Of a DNA stretch of 64,000 bases, positions 54,007 to 61,881 are shown one piece after another. Location: positions 310,001-374,000 of the forward strand of contig NZ_JASKYM010000001.1 of assembly GCF_030131845.1 (NCBI RefSeq), written 5' to 3'. A program made the position numbers and the translations under genes. Under the pieces are notes generated by a model. That model was given only the letters and a program-made list of their open reading frames with translations, had not been told where the DNA came from and searched no databases. The stretch comes from Romboutsia sedimentorum (GTDB lineage: Bacteria > Bacillota > Clostridia > Peptostreptococcales > Peptostreptococcaceae). Within the stretch, counting starts at the first letter, position 1. Each line of letters starts with the position of its first letter.

Positions 54007-55635
54007 CTAAGAACTACCTATTTGTGGTTTACTTAAATTTTCTAAATCATATATATCATCAAATAATTCTATGAGATTTTCATTTATATTATGGCTTACT
54101 ACAACAAGAGTAATATCTGGATTTTTAAGTAATTTTTCCTCAATAATATAAGAATTTTTTTTATCTAATGCCGAAGTTCCTTCATCCATTAAAATCACTG
54201 ATTTTTTATTTAATAGTGCTCTAGCTATGGATATTCTCTGTCTTTGACCTCCAGATAAATTCTTTCCAGCCTCACCAACATTATATTCTAATTTCTCACT
54301 ATCTATAAAATCATCTAGTGCACTTCCCATTAATGCTTTTTCTAAATCTACCCTAGAATAATCATCTTTATATACAGATATATTGTCTATAACACTTGAA
54401 TTAAATAAATATACATTTTGGTCTATATATGCAAAATTATTATAAATAGATTTCAAATCATAGTCTCTAATAGCATGATCTCCAATAAACACATTACCGC
54501 TAAAATCATTAATATGACCTATTAATATTTTAAGTAATGTAGATTTTCCACATCCACTAGGGCCTACAAGTGCATATTTTTTTCCTTTCTCAAATACCAT
54601 ATTTAAATTATTAAGTACCTGCTTATCTCCATAGTTATAGCTAAGGTTTTCAATAGTTATGTCTTTTTCAAATGAGTCTAATGTTAATAAATCTAATGGT
54701 TTTTCTTGTGAATATTTTTTTAGTGAGTCTAATTTTTCAAATACCTTTTTCCCACCACTAAAAGTTACTAAGTCACTAGTCATTGATTTGATAGAGTTAA
54801 AACAATTTCCACTCAAGTTACTTACAGCAAGTATTGAACCAATCTCTATTTTTCCTATAGTCACTAAATATATTGCTATAAAATAACATGAAAGTTGGCA
54901 TATAACATTTAATACCCCTATTATGAAACTAACATTATTTTTTAGATATATAAGTCTAACTCGGCAACTCTCAAGTGAAAAGCTCAATTTGTTTGCTTTT
55001 GAATTGAATATATCTAATGAGTTATAAACCTTTAATGTAGAAAAACCAGATAATATATCTTTTATATCTTTTGTAAATACCTCTTGATTTAGAGACTGTT
55101 CAAATGATAAGTTAGATATTTTCTTTGTAAACAACTTAGGTGCTGTTATAAGAATAGCCGCTGCTACAATCATAGTTATTGTTATCAAATAGTGAATATT
55201 TGTTACCGCTGTTACTACGAATACTAAATTAACTACCTTAAATATTATAGAATATACTGGTTTAAATGCAGTATTTTCAATTTCATTAATATCATTTGTA
55301 TACCACGATACATAATTACCTGTATCTTTTTTATTGAAGTCTTCATAACTCATACAACCGATAGATTGAGTTACTTGATTTCTTAGATCAGTATTCATTT
55401 TTGAAATACATTTAGCCTGTAGATTTCCATAGATTATCTCAAAGGCAGCATATAGCATCCACATAATAAAAACTAAAATAAAAGACTTAAATAATAAATT
55501 TAAATTTTTAGATAAAGCCGTATTTAATAGACTACTTAGTGATAAAGCTGCAAGAACTTGGGCTAAACTTGTAAGACATATAAAAATAAGTATAAATAGA
55601 TTTAACCATTTATACTTTAAAAACATTTTTCTCAT
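54007..55635 (-). CDS. ABC exporter with fused membrane and ATPase domains (MsbA/LmrA-like)
   Basis: The start is the ATG at 55635, preceded by TTTAGGAGGAAAA; the longer frame upstream lacks a site. The 542-residue protein has six helices (about 10-300), then the ATPase: Walker A GPSGCGKSTLL near 357, signature LSGGQRQRISIARALL and Walker B SVILMDEGTSALD. No N-terminal C39 peptidase is present. It lies one gene upstream of sagA on the same strand but separated by a terminator. It may give self-protection or export another peptide; that link is inference. Confidence 0.85.
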   Translation of the reverse strand: MRKMFLKYKWLNLFILIFICLTSLAQVLAALSLSSLLNTALSKNLNLLFKSFILVFIMWMLYAAFEIIYGNLQAKCISKMNTDLRNQVTQSIGCMSYEDFNKKDTGNYVSWYTNDINEIENTAFKPVYSIIFKVVNLVFVVTAVTNIHYLITITMIVAAAILITAPKLFTKKISNLSFEQSLNQEVFTKDIKDILSGFSTLKVYNSLDIFNSKANKLSFSLESCRVRLIYLKNNVSFIIGVLNVICQLSCYFIAIYLVTIGKIEIGSILAVSNLSGNCFNSIKSMTSDLVTFSGGKKVFEKLDSLKKYSQEKPLDLLTLDSFEKDITIENLSYNYGDKQVLNNLNMVFEKGKKYALVGPSGCGKSTLLKILIGHINDFSGNVFIGDHAIRDYDLKSIYNNFAYIDQNVYLFNSSVIDNISVYKDDYSRVDLEKALMGSALDDFIDSEKLEYNVGEAGKNLSGGQRQRISIARALLNKKSVILMDEGTSALDKKNSYIIEEKLLKNPDITLVVVSHNINENLIELFDDIYDLENLSKPQIGSS

Positions 55636-55787
55636 ATTTTTCCTCCTAAACATGATAAAACCAAGATACGTATAAAAACCGGTCGCATCTTTCATAAAAG
55701 TATTGAAATTATCGTATTATACTATATCTAAAATAGTATAATAGTTATTGTCCAATTTCAATAACAATACTAAGAAATAAGTTTTAT

Positions 55788-56042
55788 CTATTTAGAATCT
55801 GAAATTATTCTATTTAATTGATTAACACACATTCCGTATTCCTTAGACAAATACATAGCATTCACACCGTTGTATTTACTAACAATTTCTCTATTTCTGC
55901 TATTTCTAATAACGCTAGCATAAGTTGGCACATATAAATTTGCCCCTCCATACATTCTTGCTATCTCTAAAAACTTTTCCTCACCTACAATTTCAAATAA
56001 AAGTTCTAGCTTATCTCCTATATCTTCTCTTTTTAATTTCAT
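55788..56042 (-). CDS. Mor-like transcriptional regulator (paralogue 1)
   Basis: This 84-residue protein resembles the Mor transcription activator family: MYGGANLYVPTYASVIRNSR, then NREIVSKYNG and an HTH ending AMYLSKEYGMCVNQLNRIIS. Phage Mu Mor activates middle promoters; chromosomal relatives are small regulators of unknown targets. A paralogue with the same layout is encoded at 56897-57163, and the two flank the DUF1659/DUF2922/YvrJ genes. Confidence 0.78.
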   Translation of the reverse strand: MKLKREDIGDKLELLFEIVGEEKFLEIARMYGGANLYVPTYASVIRNSRNREIVSKYNGVNAMYLSKEYGMCVNQLNRIISDSK

Positions 56043-56239
56043 AATATCCCCTCCATAAAATCATCTTTTAAGATAATTTTATAGATAACTAAACAAAGTT
56101 TCTAACAAAAAACTTTACCTAATTATTTCCCTAAAAATGTTGTACACTTTTGTTTTAACTACATATACATATCCCCTAGTACTATATAAGTATAAGCAAT
56201 GCAAAGTTGCTTTTAAAAATTAAAAGGGGGAATTTACAA

Positions 56240-56461
56240 ATGGCAGTAATAACTACTAAAAATCCATCAAGTTTAAAAATGAGGTTCGATTGCGGAAAAA
56301 ATGACAACGGAAAAGTTATAGTAAAAAGTAAGAGTTTTTCAAATGTACGACCTGATGCTACACACGACAAGGTATACGAAGTTGCAGAAATAATTGCATC
56401 ACTTCAAGAACATAATTTAATAGAATCACTTAAGATAGACAACTGCACAATATCTAAATAA
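56240..56461 (+). CDS. DUF1659 family protein
   Basis: The start is the ATG at 56240 after AAAGGGGGAATTTACAA. The 73-residue protein resembles DUF1659: SLKMRFDCGKNDNGKVIVKS, KSFSNVRPDATHDKVYEVAE and a C-terminal helix. Members occur next to DUF2922 and YvrJ proteins across Firmicutes, as here. Function unknown. Confidence 0.82.
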   Translation: MAVITTKNPSSLKMRFDCGKNDNGKVIVKSKSFSNVRPDATHDKVYEVAEIIASLQEHNLIESLKIDNCTISK

Positions 56462-56494
56462 TAAAAAAAATAAAAATAAAAGGAGATAAAAACT

Positions 56495-56722
56495 ATGGAA
56501 ACTAAAAAAAGATTATTAATGACTTTTAAAACTAACAATGATAAAAAGGTGTCTATATCAATAGATAACCCAAGAACTGACTTAGGTGAAGATGAAATAA
56601 AAACTGCTATGGATGTTATCCTAGCTAGCGATATATTTGTACCTGATGGTTCAGCTTTAGTTGAATTGGTTGGAGCAAAAATTGTTCAAACTGATACTAA
56701 CAACTATGATTTAGTTATATAG
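56495..56722 (+). CDS. DUF2922 family protein
   Basis: This 75-residue protein resembles DUF2922: LLMTFKTNNDKKVSISIDNP, RTDLGEDEIKTAMDVILASD, and FVPDGSALVELVGAKIVQTD. It lies between the DUF1659 and YvrJ genes in the usual order, with an AAGGAGATAAAAACT site. Function unknown. Confidence 0.85.
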   Translation: METKKRLLMTFKTNNDKKVSISIDNPRTDLGEDEIKTAMDVILASDIFVPDGSALVELVGAKIVQTDTNNYDLVI

Positions 56723-56734
56723 TAGGATTTGTAT

Positions 56735-56875
56735 ATGGACTTACAAACTCTAATAGCTAATGTGGGATTTCCTATTGCTATATCAATGTATTTGTTGGTA
56801 AGAATAGAAGGAAAACTATCAAGTCTAACAGATAGTATAAATGAATTATCCAAAAACATCCTACATATTAAGTAA
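56735..56875 (+). CDS. YvrJ family small membrane protein
   Basis: This gene is short, 46 residues, and easily missed. ATG at 56735, 13 bases after the DUF2922 stop, with a modest GTAGGA site. The protein reads MDLQTLIANVGFPIAISMYL then LVRIEGKLSSLTDSINELSK: one N-terminal membrane helix and a coiled-coil-like tail, the YvrJ pattern. It completes the DUF1659-DUF2922-YvrJ trio. It may be a holin-like or anchoring protein; function unknown. Confidence 0.8.
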   Translation: MDLQTLIANVGFPIAISMYLLVRIEGKLSSLTDSINELSKNILHIK

Positions 56876-56878
56876 TAT

Positions 56879-56909
56879 AAAGAGGAACTGAATTTTTCAG
56901 TTCCTCTTT
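56879..56909. terminator. Bidirectional terminator between YvrJ and Mor paralogue 2
   Basis: AAAGAGGAACTGAA (56879-56892) pairs perfectly with TTCAGTTCCTCTTT (56896-56909), loop of three. The right arm overlaps the last codons of the Mor paralogue. Confidence 0.75.
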
Positions 56910-57163
56910 GCATTCTTTAATATATTTTTAACTTGAGTTACGCTAATTCCAAACTCTCTAGCTAAGTACTTGTGATTGTATCCATTGTATAATTTTTCAA
57001 TTTGTCTATTCCTACTCGGTCTTAATATACTATTTTTGCACGGAAAGTATAATCTCTCTCCTCCAAATTTTTCACAAAACTCTATAAATAAATTCATCCC
57101 CATAAAATCTATTATCGCTATTAAGTCCTCATCAACGTCTTCTAATCTAAAATCTAAATCCAA
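56897..57163 (-). CDS. Mor-like transcriptional regulator (paralogue 2)
   Basis: This 88-residue paralogue of the protein at 55788-56042 has EKFGGERLYFPCKNSILRPS, RNRQIEKLYNGYNHKYLARE and FGISVTQVKNILKNAK, the same GG-x-LYxP...RNRxI...NG...LA...FG/YG HTH layout. It lies 11 bases after the DnaB-like helicase gene, so the two are probably co-transcribed. Target unknown. Confidence 0.78.
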   Translation of the reverse strand: MDLDFRLEDVDEDLIAIIDFMGMNLFIEFCEKFGGERLYFPCKNSILRPSRNRQIEKLYNGYNHKYLAREFGISVTQVKNILKNAKRN

Positions 57164-57174
57164 ATTAACTCCTC

Positions 57175-58476
57175 CTAGTATTTAATTTCTTGAAAATGAA
57201 GTCTTGGTCCATTGTACCAATAGTGTCTATAAGTAGTTTCCCCATCTCTACATTTTGCAATTATCAAATCAAGCAGTTTAATTCCTTCATTTTTCATTTG
57301 CATTACTCTAAATTTATCAAGTTTGGTTTTATCTATTGCTTTTTCAAAGTCATTTCCTAAAGGCTGATGAATATATACAACATTATTGCTATCGTGAAAT
57401 ATTGCTTTACTATCTCTCATTGGTCTTTCTCCAAATGGTCTTAGATCTTTCATTTCATCATTTAATTGGCTAAGTTGGATTACTGGAATTTCAAAATCTA
57501 ATGTTATGTTTTTTAGTTCCCTAGACAAAGTGGCTACTTCTCTTTCTCTATTGTTTAGCTTTTCTTCTATAGTTAATAACTGTACATAATCTACTATCAC
57601 TAAGTCTGGTTTTATTTCTCTAATTCTTTTTTTAATTCCACCAACTGTACTTATTTTATCATTTATATAAATCAAATTTTTGTTGGTAACCTCATTTATA
57701 TAATCTATAATTGGTTTCCAATCGTTCTCTTCTAAGTTTTTGTATTTCATTTTATTGCTGCTTATCCCTGTTTTTTTAGTTATATTTCTCATAAACACTT
57801 GTACGTTACTCATCTCTCTACTTATAAATAATACCCTTTTGTTTTGTGATACAGCATTTAACATTATTTGAAGTGCTAGAGCTGTTTTTCCAACTCCACT
57901 TCTAGCTGCAATGGTTGTAAGTTCCCCTTTGTACAATCCACCAATAATATCATCTAAAATTTCTATTCCAAATTTAAACCCTATTTCTGTATCATTTTCT
58001 AAATAATCTAGTGTTTTGCTTGCTATTTCTAATATAGAATCGTCATATTCTATTTTTTCTTTGAGTAATTTATCTATACAACTTTCAAATTGATGAAGAA
58101 CTGATGATATGTTTTTTCCTTCGTTTAAGTTACAAGAAAAGTCTATGGAAAGTTTAGTTAATGTATTTCGTATATATGTATCTTTTAAAATTTCAATGTG
58201 GCTATCAATAGCGTAACCTTGACTTATAGAGCATATTTGTGTTAAATATCTTAAATAACTATTTTGCTCTTCTTTTTTTATTTTGCTAAGTATTGAAGGT
58301 ATATCAACACTTTTGTTTTGTTTGTTTAAATTTTTCATAATGTTAAGTATTTCTATGTGTTGTTTTGTAGTAAAGATTTTTTCATTTACGTCCTCAAGCT
58401 TGCATGAAAGCTTTGGCTCTACAATTATACTTCCTAAGATAGATTGTTCTACATGAGTGGCACTAAGATTTTCCAT
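57175..58476 (-). CDS. DnaB-like replicative helicase
   Basis: This 433-residue protein has an N-terminal DnaB domain (HVEQSILGSIIVEPK onward, residues 8-110) and a RecA-like C-terminal domain with GGLYKGELTTIAARSGVGKT (Walker A near 195), the DLVIVDYVQLL Walker B and the SRELKNITLDFEIPVIQLSQ L1 region. It is probably a second DnaB of phage or plasmid type. It sits 19 bases after a winged-helix replication gene, a typical replication module of mobile elements. Confidence 0.88.
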   Translation of the reverse strand: MENLSATHVEQSILGSIIVEPKLSCKLEDVNEKIFTTKQHIEILNIMKNLNKQNKSVDIPSILSKIKKEEQNSYLRYLTQICSISQGYAIDSHIEILKDTYIRNTLTKLSIDFSCNLNEGKNISSVLHQFESCIDKLLKEKIEYDDSILEIASKTLDYLENDTEIGFKFGIEILDDIIGGLYKGELTTIAARSGVGKTALALQIMLNAVSQNKRVLFISREMSNVQVFMRNITKKTGISSNKMKYKNLEENDWKPIIDYINEVTNKNLIYINDKISTVGGIKKRIREIKPDLVIVDYVQLLTIEEKLNNREREVATLSRELKNITLDFEIPVIQLSQLNDEMKDLRPFGERPMRDSKAIFHDSNNVVYIHQPLGNDFEKAIDKTKLDKFRVMQMKNEGIKLLDLIIAKCRDGETTYRHYWYNGPRLHFQEIKY

Positions 58477-58495
58477 AAATATTATCCCCTTGTTT

Positions 58496-59275
58496 CTAAT
58501 AATTAAAGTTTATTTCGTAAGGCTCTATTTCCTCTAATTTTTCATCATTAACTACACTTTTCTCGTTTAAGTATCCCTCAAATTTACTGCTAAATAATGT
58601 TTCTGGTCTTATAAATTTTTCCATTTCACTGTTTAACCATTGACTGCACTTTATATCTATTACTTTGTAAAAATCCTCCTCTACAAATCCTTCGTCAAGG
58701 CGTGCATTTATAACGGTTTTAGTTTTTTTGGTGTTGCTTTTAAATCTTTTATTTGATTTGTTGTTTAAATAATCTATCACTCTAGTGTAGATATTATTTA
58801 ATTCTTTTTTTGTATTCTCTCTTTTAGATGTCCCATGTTTTGAATCTTTTAATGTCTTTTCTTTTGGATAGTTTATACTACTTAAATCCTTGAAATCACT
58901 TATTTTAAATGTCCCATCTACTGTCTTATATATTGGCTCATTTAATGGCGTGTTAGTTTGCATAATTTTACCTTCTCTTTCTGTTATATATTTGTATATA
59001 GACGAACCCCTTCCAAGAGTTGATTTTTTTACTATATCTATTACCCCTATGTTTACAAATTCATCCATCATTCTGCTAATAGTACTCTTTGATAAATTCA
59101 AGTCTTTTGCTGCACTTCTTGAAGTTATTTCAAAATATCCCTTTGGTAGGCTTCCATTCATTTTGTTGAAGTTTACTTTTTTCATTATGTAGTGATTTAA
59201 AATTATTTTGTTGCCTTCATTTTTACAGTCAAAGCTTAAAATGTCTTTATTCATTTTATGAAAACTATAAGCCAT
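58496..59275 (-). CDS. Replication-initiation-type winged-helix protein
   Basis: This 259-residue protein has an N-terminal winged-helix (residues about 10-95) with FEITSRSAAKDLNLSKSTIS as the recognition region. The central part is Lys-rich and the C-terminal half (about 130-230) contains YTRVIDYLNNKSNKRFKSNT and RPETLFSSKFEGYLN. That C-terminal pattern matches phage replisome-organiser/DnaD-like C-terminal domains (VIDYLN...RPxTLF). It is followed by the DnaB-like helicase gene. A TTCGAA-based palindrome lies upstream of its start. Confidence 0.78.
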   Translation of the reverse strand: MAYSFHKMNKDILSFDCKNEGNKIILNHYIMKKVNFNKMNGSLPKGYFEITSRSAAKDLNLSKSTISRMMDEFVNIGVIDIVKKSTLGRGSSIYKYITEREGKIMQTNTPLNEPIYKTVDGTFKISDFKDLSSINYPKEKTLKDSKHGTSKRENTKKELNNIYTRVIDYLNNKSNKRFKSNTKKTKTVINARLDEGFVEEDFYKVIDIKCSQWLNSEMEKFIRPETLFSSKFEGYLNEKSVVNDEKLEEIEPYEINFNY

Positions 59276-59302
59276 GATTTTAATCCCCCTAGTTTGTTTT
59301 TA

Positions 59303-59328
59303 TTCGAACAATATTTCGAACTATGTTC
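59303..59328 (-). promoter_or_regulatory. Palindromic operator-like cluster upstream of the replication module
   Basis: TTCGAA occurs at 59303-59308 and 59315-59320 with 12-base spacing, and GAACTATGTTC (59318-59328) is itself nearly palindromic. It lies about 28 bases upstream of the replication-protein start. It resembles, but does not match, the Firmicute LexA site (CGAAC-N4-GTTCG; here the spacing is three). The rest of the 59276-59470 gap is AT-rich. Confidence 0.4.
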
Positions 59329-59473
59329 TCTTTATAGTTTAAGTTTAATATGTTTAAGTTGATTTAGCAACATATTTTTGATATTTTATTTTATTTTTTA
59401 CAACCATATGTTCTGTTTTTGTTTTGTTAATGAGATAATTTTAATCTTATAAATACTTTCTTATAATAAAAAA

Positions 59474-59494
59474 ATGGAGAGCATTGCCCTCCAT
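59474..59494 (-). terminator. Terminator after the 102-residue gene
   Basis: ATGGAG-A-GC pairs with GC-C-CTCCAT, loop of three. It is followed on the minus strand by seven Ts, 21 bases after the stop codon. Confidence 0.75.
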
Positions 59495-59515
59495 CTACAG
59501 TTTATTGATAATTAC

Positions 59516-59824
59516 TTAAAAATATCCATTTTTAATACCTTCTTTGTACTTATTATCTCTATCTACTCTATTATAAGCAGTATCTTTAAACTCATTAAGT
59601 TTATTAATATCAAAGAAATTCTCCTTAATACCATTCCCACCACTAATAGATATAATATCACAATATTTCACTTCATCGGAATCTGATAGCTCTACATAAT
59701 AATACTTAAGCTCATCCTTAATATTTCTCATGTACTCTCTTACTCTTGGAATATAGTACTTAAAATTATGTTTATCTAAAAATTCTACAGCTTCATCTCT
59801 GCTCTCAAAAGTATATGTCTTCAT
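59516..59824 (-). CDS. Hypothetical protein of 102 residues
   Basis: This is a soluble, charged protein with many Lys, Asp, Glu and Tyr. The opening KTYTFESRDEAVEFLDKHNF looks like a beta strand and helix of a small alpha/beta fold. No family was recognised. It has a good GGAGATACTT site before the ATG and its own terminator, so it is probably expressed as a single gene. It stands between the replication module and a GNAT-MarR operon. Confidence 0.6.
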   Translation of the reverse strand: MKTYTFESRDEAVEFLDKHNFKYYIPRVREYMRNIKDELKYYYVELSDSDEVKYCDIISISGGNGIKENFFDINKLNEFKDTAYNRVDRDNKYKEGIKNGYF

Positions 59825-59917
59825 AAGTATCTCCTTTTCAAATTATGTATATATTTTGCTAAATTCTATAAGTTTATATACTCATTATCTCTTCTTTTAA
59901 ATAATGATTAAACATAT

Positions 59918-59952
59918 AAAAAACACTCATACCTTTAAATATGAGTGTTTTT
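59918..59952. terminator. Terminator after the GNAT gene (copy A of a repeated hairpin)
   Basis: AAAACACTCATA pairs with TATGAGTGTTTT around a CTTTAAA loop. The same hairpin with flanks (about 40 bases) occurs again at 61052-61085. Confidence 0.75.
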
Positions 59953-59974
59953 AGAAATATAATAAAATTATGAA

Positions 59975-60484
59975 TTATATTTTACTGTCAGATAATACTT
60001 TCTCATAACAATAAAAAGGCGCTTCTTTACCTAAAAAACTCATTTCTCCAACAAGTACATAATTAAACTTTTTGAATAATGAATTCATTTTTATATTTAT
60101 AGAATAAGTATCTGTTTTTAAGTAATTAACTCCATTTTTTATTGCTAACTCTTCAGCAAAATTCATTAGTTTTACTCCTACTCCTCTATTCCTAAACTTA
60201 CTATTAACTGCCATTCTATGAACTACTATACATTTATCATTAGATGACCATTCCAAACCATCATATTCCTTTGGTTGTATATAATTGACACATATAAGAC
60301 CTAATAGATCATCTCCTTCACTCTCAACATATAAGTCACCTAGTTCAATATCTTCTACAAAATCTTTAGTTTGTGGATAGTTTTCGTCCCATTGAGTATT
60401 GTTATAAGATTTCATTTCTTCAACTGTTGTATTTATTATTTCCATTATCTGTTCTATATCATATAAATTAGCTTTACGTATCAT
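59975..60484 (-). CDS. GNAT-family N-acetyltransferase
   Basis: This 169-residue protein has the GNAT fold: IRKANLYDIEQIMEIINTTV at the start, the acetyl-CoA motif VHRMAVNSKFRNRGVGVKLM (RxxGxG/V near residue 98) and a C-terminal LVGEMSFLGKEAPFYCYEK. Its ATG follows the MarR stop directly (TAGATG), so translation is coupled. It probably acetylates a small amine or drug under control of that MarR protein. Confidence 0.88.
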   Translation of the reverse strand: MIRKANLYDIEQIMEIINTTVEEMKSYNNTQWDENYPQTKDFVEDIELGDLYVESEGDDLLGLICVNYIQPKEYDGLEWSSNDKCIVVHRMAVNSKFRNRGVGVKLMNFAEELAIKNGVNYLKTDTYSINIKMNSLFKKFNYVLVGEMSFLGKEAPFYCYEKVLSDSKI

Positions 60485-60922
60485 CTATCTATCTCCTTTA
60501 TTCTTTGTATTTATCCAATCTAACTCTATATTTTTACGCATTTTTCTCATCAGTTCTAATGCTAAATCTTTATCTTCTTCACTAAATCCATCAAAACAAA
60601 CATCTATACTTCTATTTTCTTCTTCGATTATATGGACATATATCTCCAAACCCTTTGCAGTTGGCATTAGGTTATAGGCTCTTTTATCTAATTTATCACA
60701 TTCTTTGTATACATAACCTAAGTCAATCAACTTACTTACAGCTTTAGTTGTAGTTGTTTTATCTACCTTAAGCATATTAGATAACTCTATAAAGTTAATT
60801 CTAGGATTTTCACATATACGAGTTAAAAAAACAAATTGTCCTTTTTGTAAATTAAACTCTTTATACTTTACATCACTTATGTGGTGTATTGCTCTTGATA
60901 AAATGCCTAATTCTCTCAACAC
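60485..60922 (-). CDS. MarR-family regulator with an uncertain start
   Basis: This 145-residue winged-helix regulator has GQFVFLTRICENPRINFIEL, the recognition region LKVDKTTTTKAVSKL and the wing ECDKLDKRAYNLMPTAKG. The GTG at 60922 is used here, but the AGGAGG at 60951-60956 is placed seven bases before an in-frame ATC at 60943, and IDKLKSDV before LRELG looks like genuine MarR N-terminus. Either translation starts at ATC or the start codon is mutated. Two palindromes upstream are its likely operators. It controls itself and the coupled GNAT gene. Confidence 0.85.
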   Translation of the reverse strand: MLRELGILSRAIHHISDVKYKEFNLQKGQFVFLTRICENPRINFIELSNMLKVDKTTTTKAVSKLIDLGYVYKECDKLDKRAYNLMPTAKGLEIYVHIIEEENRSIDVCFDGFSEEDKDLALELMRKMRKNIELDWINTKNKGDR

Positions 60923-60968
60923 ATCACTTTTTAATTTATCGATATTTATTCCTCCTTTTCCAACATAT

Positions 60969-61025
60969 TAGTTGAACATTCAACTATATTTTTATATTAC
61001 AATATTTTAGTTGAAAGTTCAACTA
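60969..61025 (-). promoter_or_regulatory. MarR-GNAT promoter with twin palindromic operators
   Basis: Two 18-base near-identical palindromes, TAGTTGAACATTCAACTA (60969-60986) and TAGTTGAAAGTTCAACTA (61008-61025), frame the promoter. TTGAAC (-35, 61017-61022, inside the distal palindrome), a 17-base spacer and TAATAT (-10, 60994-60999) read on the minus strand. This is a textbook arrangement for autorepression by MarR. Confidence 0.85.
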
Positions 61026-61051
61026 CTTTTATAGTTTTATGTATGCATATT

Positions 61052-61085
61052 AAAAGCACTCATACCTTTAAATATGAGTGTTTTT
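61052..61085. terminator. Terminator after the membrane protein gene (copy B of a repeated hairpin)
   Basis: AAAAGCACTCATA pairs with TATGAGTGTTTTT around CTTTAAA, and the flank TTTTTAGAAATATAAT is the same as in copy A at 59918-59952. Confidence 0.7.
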
Positions 61086-61104
61086 AGAAATATAATTTTC
61101 AATT

Positions 61105-61566
61105 TTAATCTGAAAATAATTTTTGATTAATAGTTTTATCTAATATTTTTCTAAAGATTCTAACACCAATTACTAATATAATAGAAGCTACTATTAGATT
61201 TGTTTGGTTATTTGTTAAGTTGTTATTAATTAATTCAATAACTAAAAAATAATAGCATAGCGATGTAAACACAAAATAATTGCAGTTTATCAATATATTT
61301 ACAAGCTTTTGAATATGTCCATGGTCATATCTATTTTTAGATATAACTAAAGATTTACTTAAGTCCTTTATAGATATCATAAAATCTGTCAATCCGTATT
61401 TTACTAATATACACACTGTTAGGCTTATTATGTATGGTATGCTGTACATAAAAGTTAATACTAAAGATATAACTAATATAGATAAAAAAACCATAGTATT
61501 GGTTATAGTTTTAATAATTTTTTTACCAAATAAAGCTACTAATCCAATGCCTAGTATTAATTCCAT
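61105..61566 (-). CDS. Hypothetical membrane protein of 153 residues
   Basis: This protein has four hydrophobic segments (about 1-14, 24-60, 93-112 and 120-140) and a short soluble loop with SKNRYDHGHIQKL between the second and third. No known family. It is a single gene with a weak GGAA site. It ends at a terminator whose sequence is duplicated after the GNAT gene. The 61567-61881 gap upstream holds the divergent msrA promoter region, including GGGAA/TTCCC around 61840-61866. Confidence 0.6.
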   Translation of the reverse strand: MELILGIGLVALFGKKIIKTITNTMVFLSILVISLVLTFMYSIPYIISLTVCILVKYGLTDFMISIKDLSKSLVISKNRYDHGHIQKLVNILINCNYFVFTSLCYYFLVIELINNNLTNNQTNLIVASIILVIGVRIFRKILDKTINQKLFSD

Positions 61567-61881
61567 AATAAAATTCCTTTCCTGCTAATACTTATAATAA
61601 TTCCTTCAATACTTTTATTCTAACATAAATTGTTAGCTTAATTGAAATTATCTCCTTAATACAAAAAATTATGCTTAACTAAACTCTTTATCAATATTGC
61701 TTACACTAATTTATTTGCTTACAAGCAGTGATTTATGCATATAGACTTTATAAGAATAATACTTTTAATTGCAAGTTCATATTTACTTAAAAATCATAAA
61801 AATAAAAATTGAATATATTGGTTAGTAAAACTTTTATTAGGGAATATATAATAATATAAATTTCCCTAAGGAGTTGATATT

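Noticed and set aside
55696..59900. Intact prophage
   Set aside because: No integrase, terminase, capsid, tail or lysis genes; only a replication module and small proteins.
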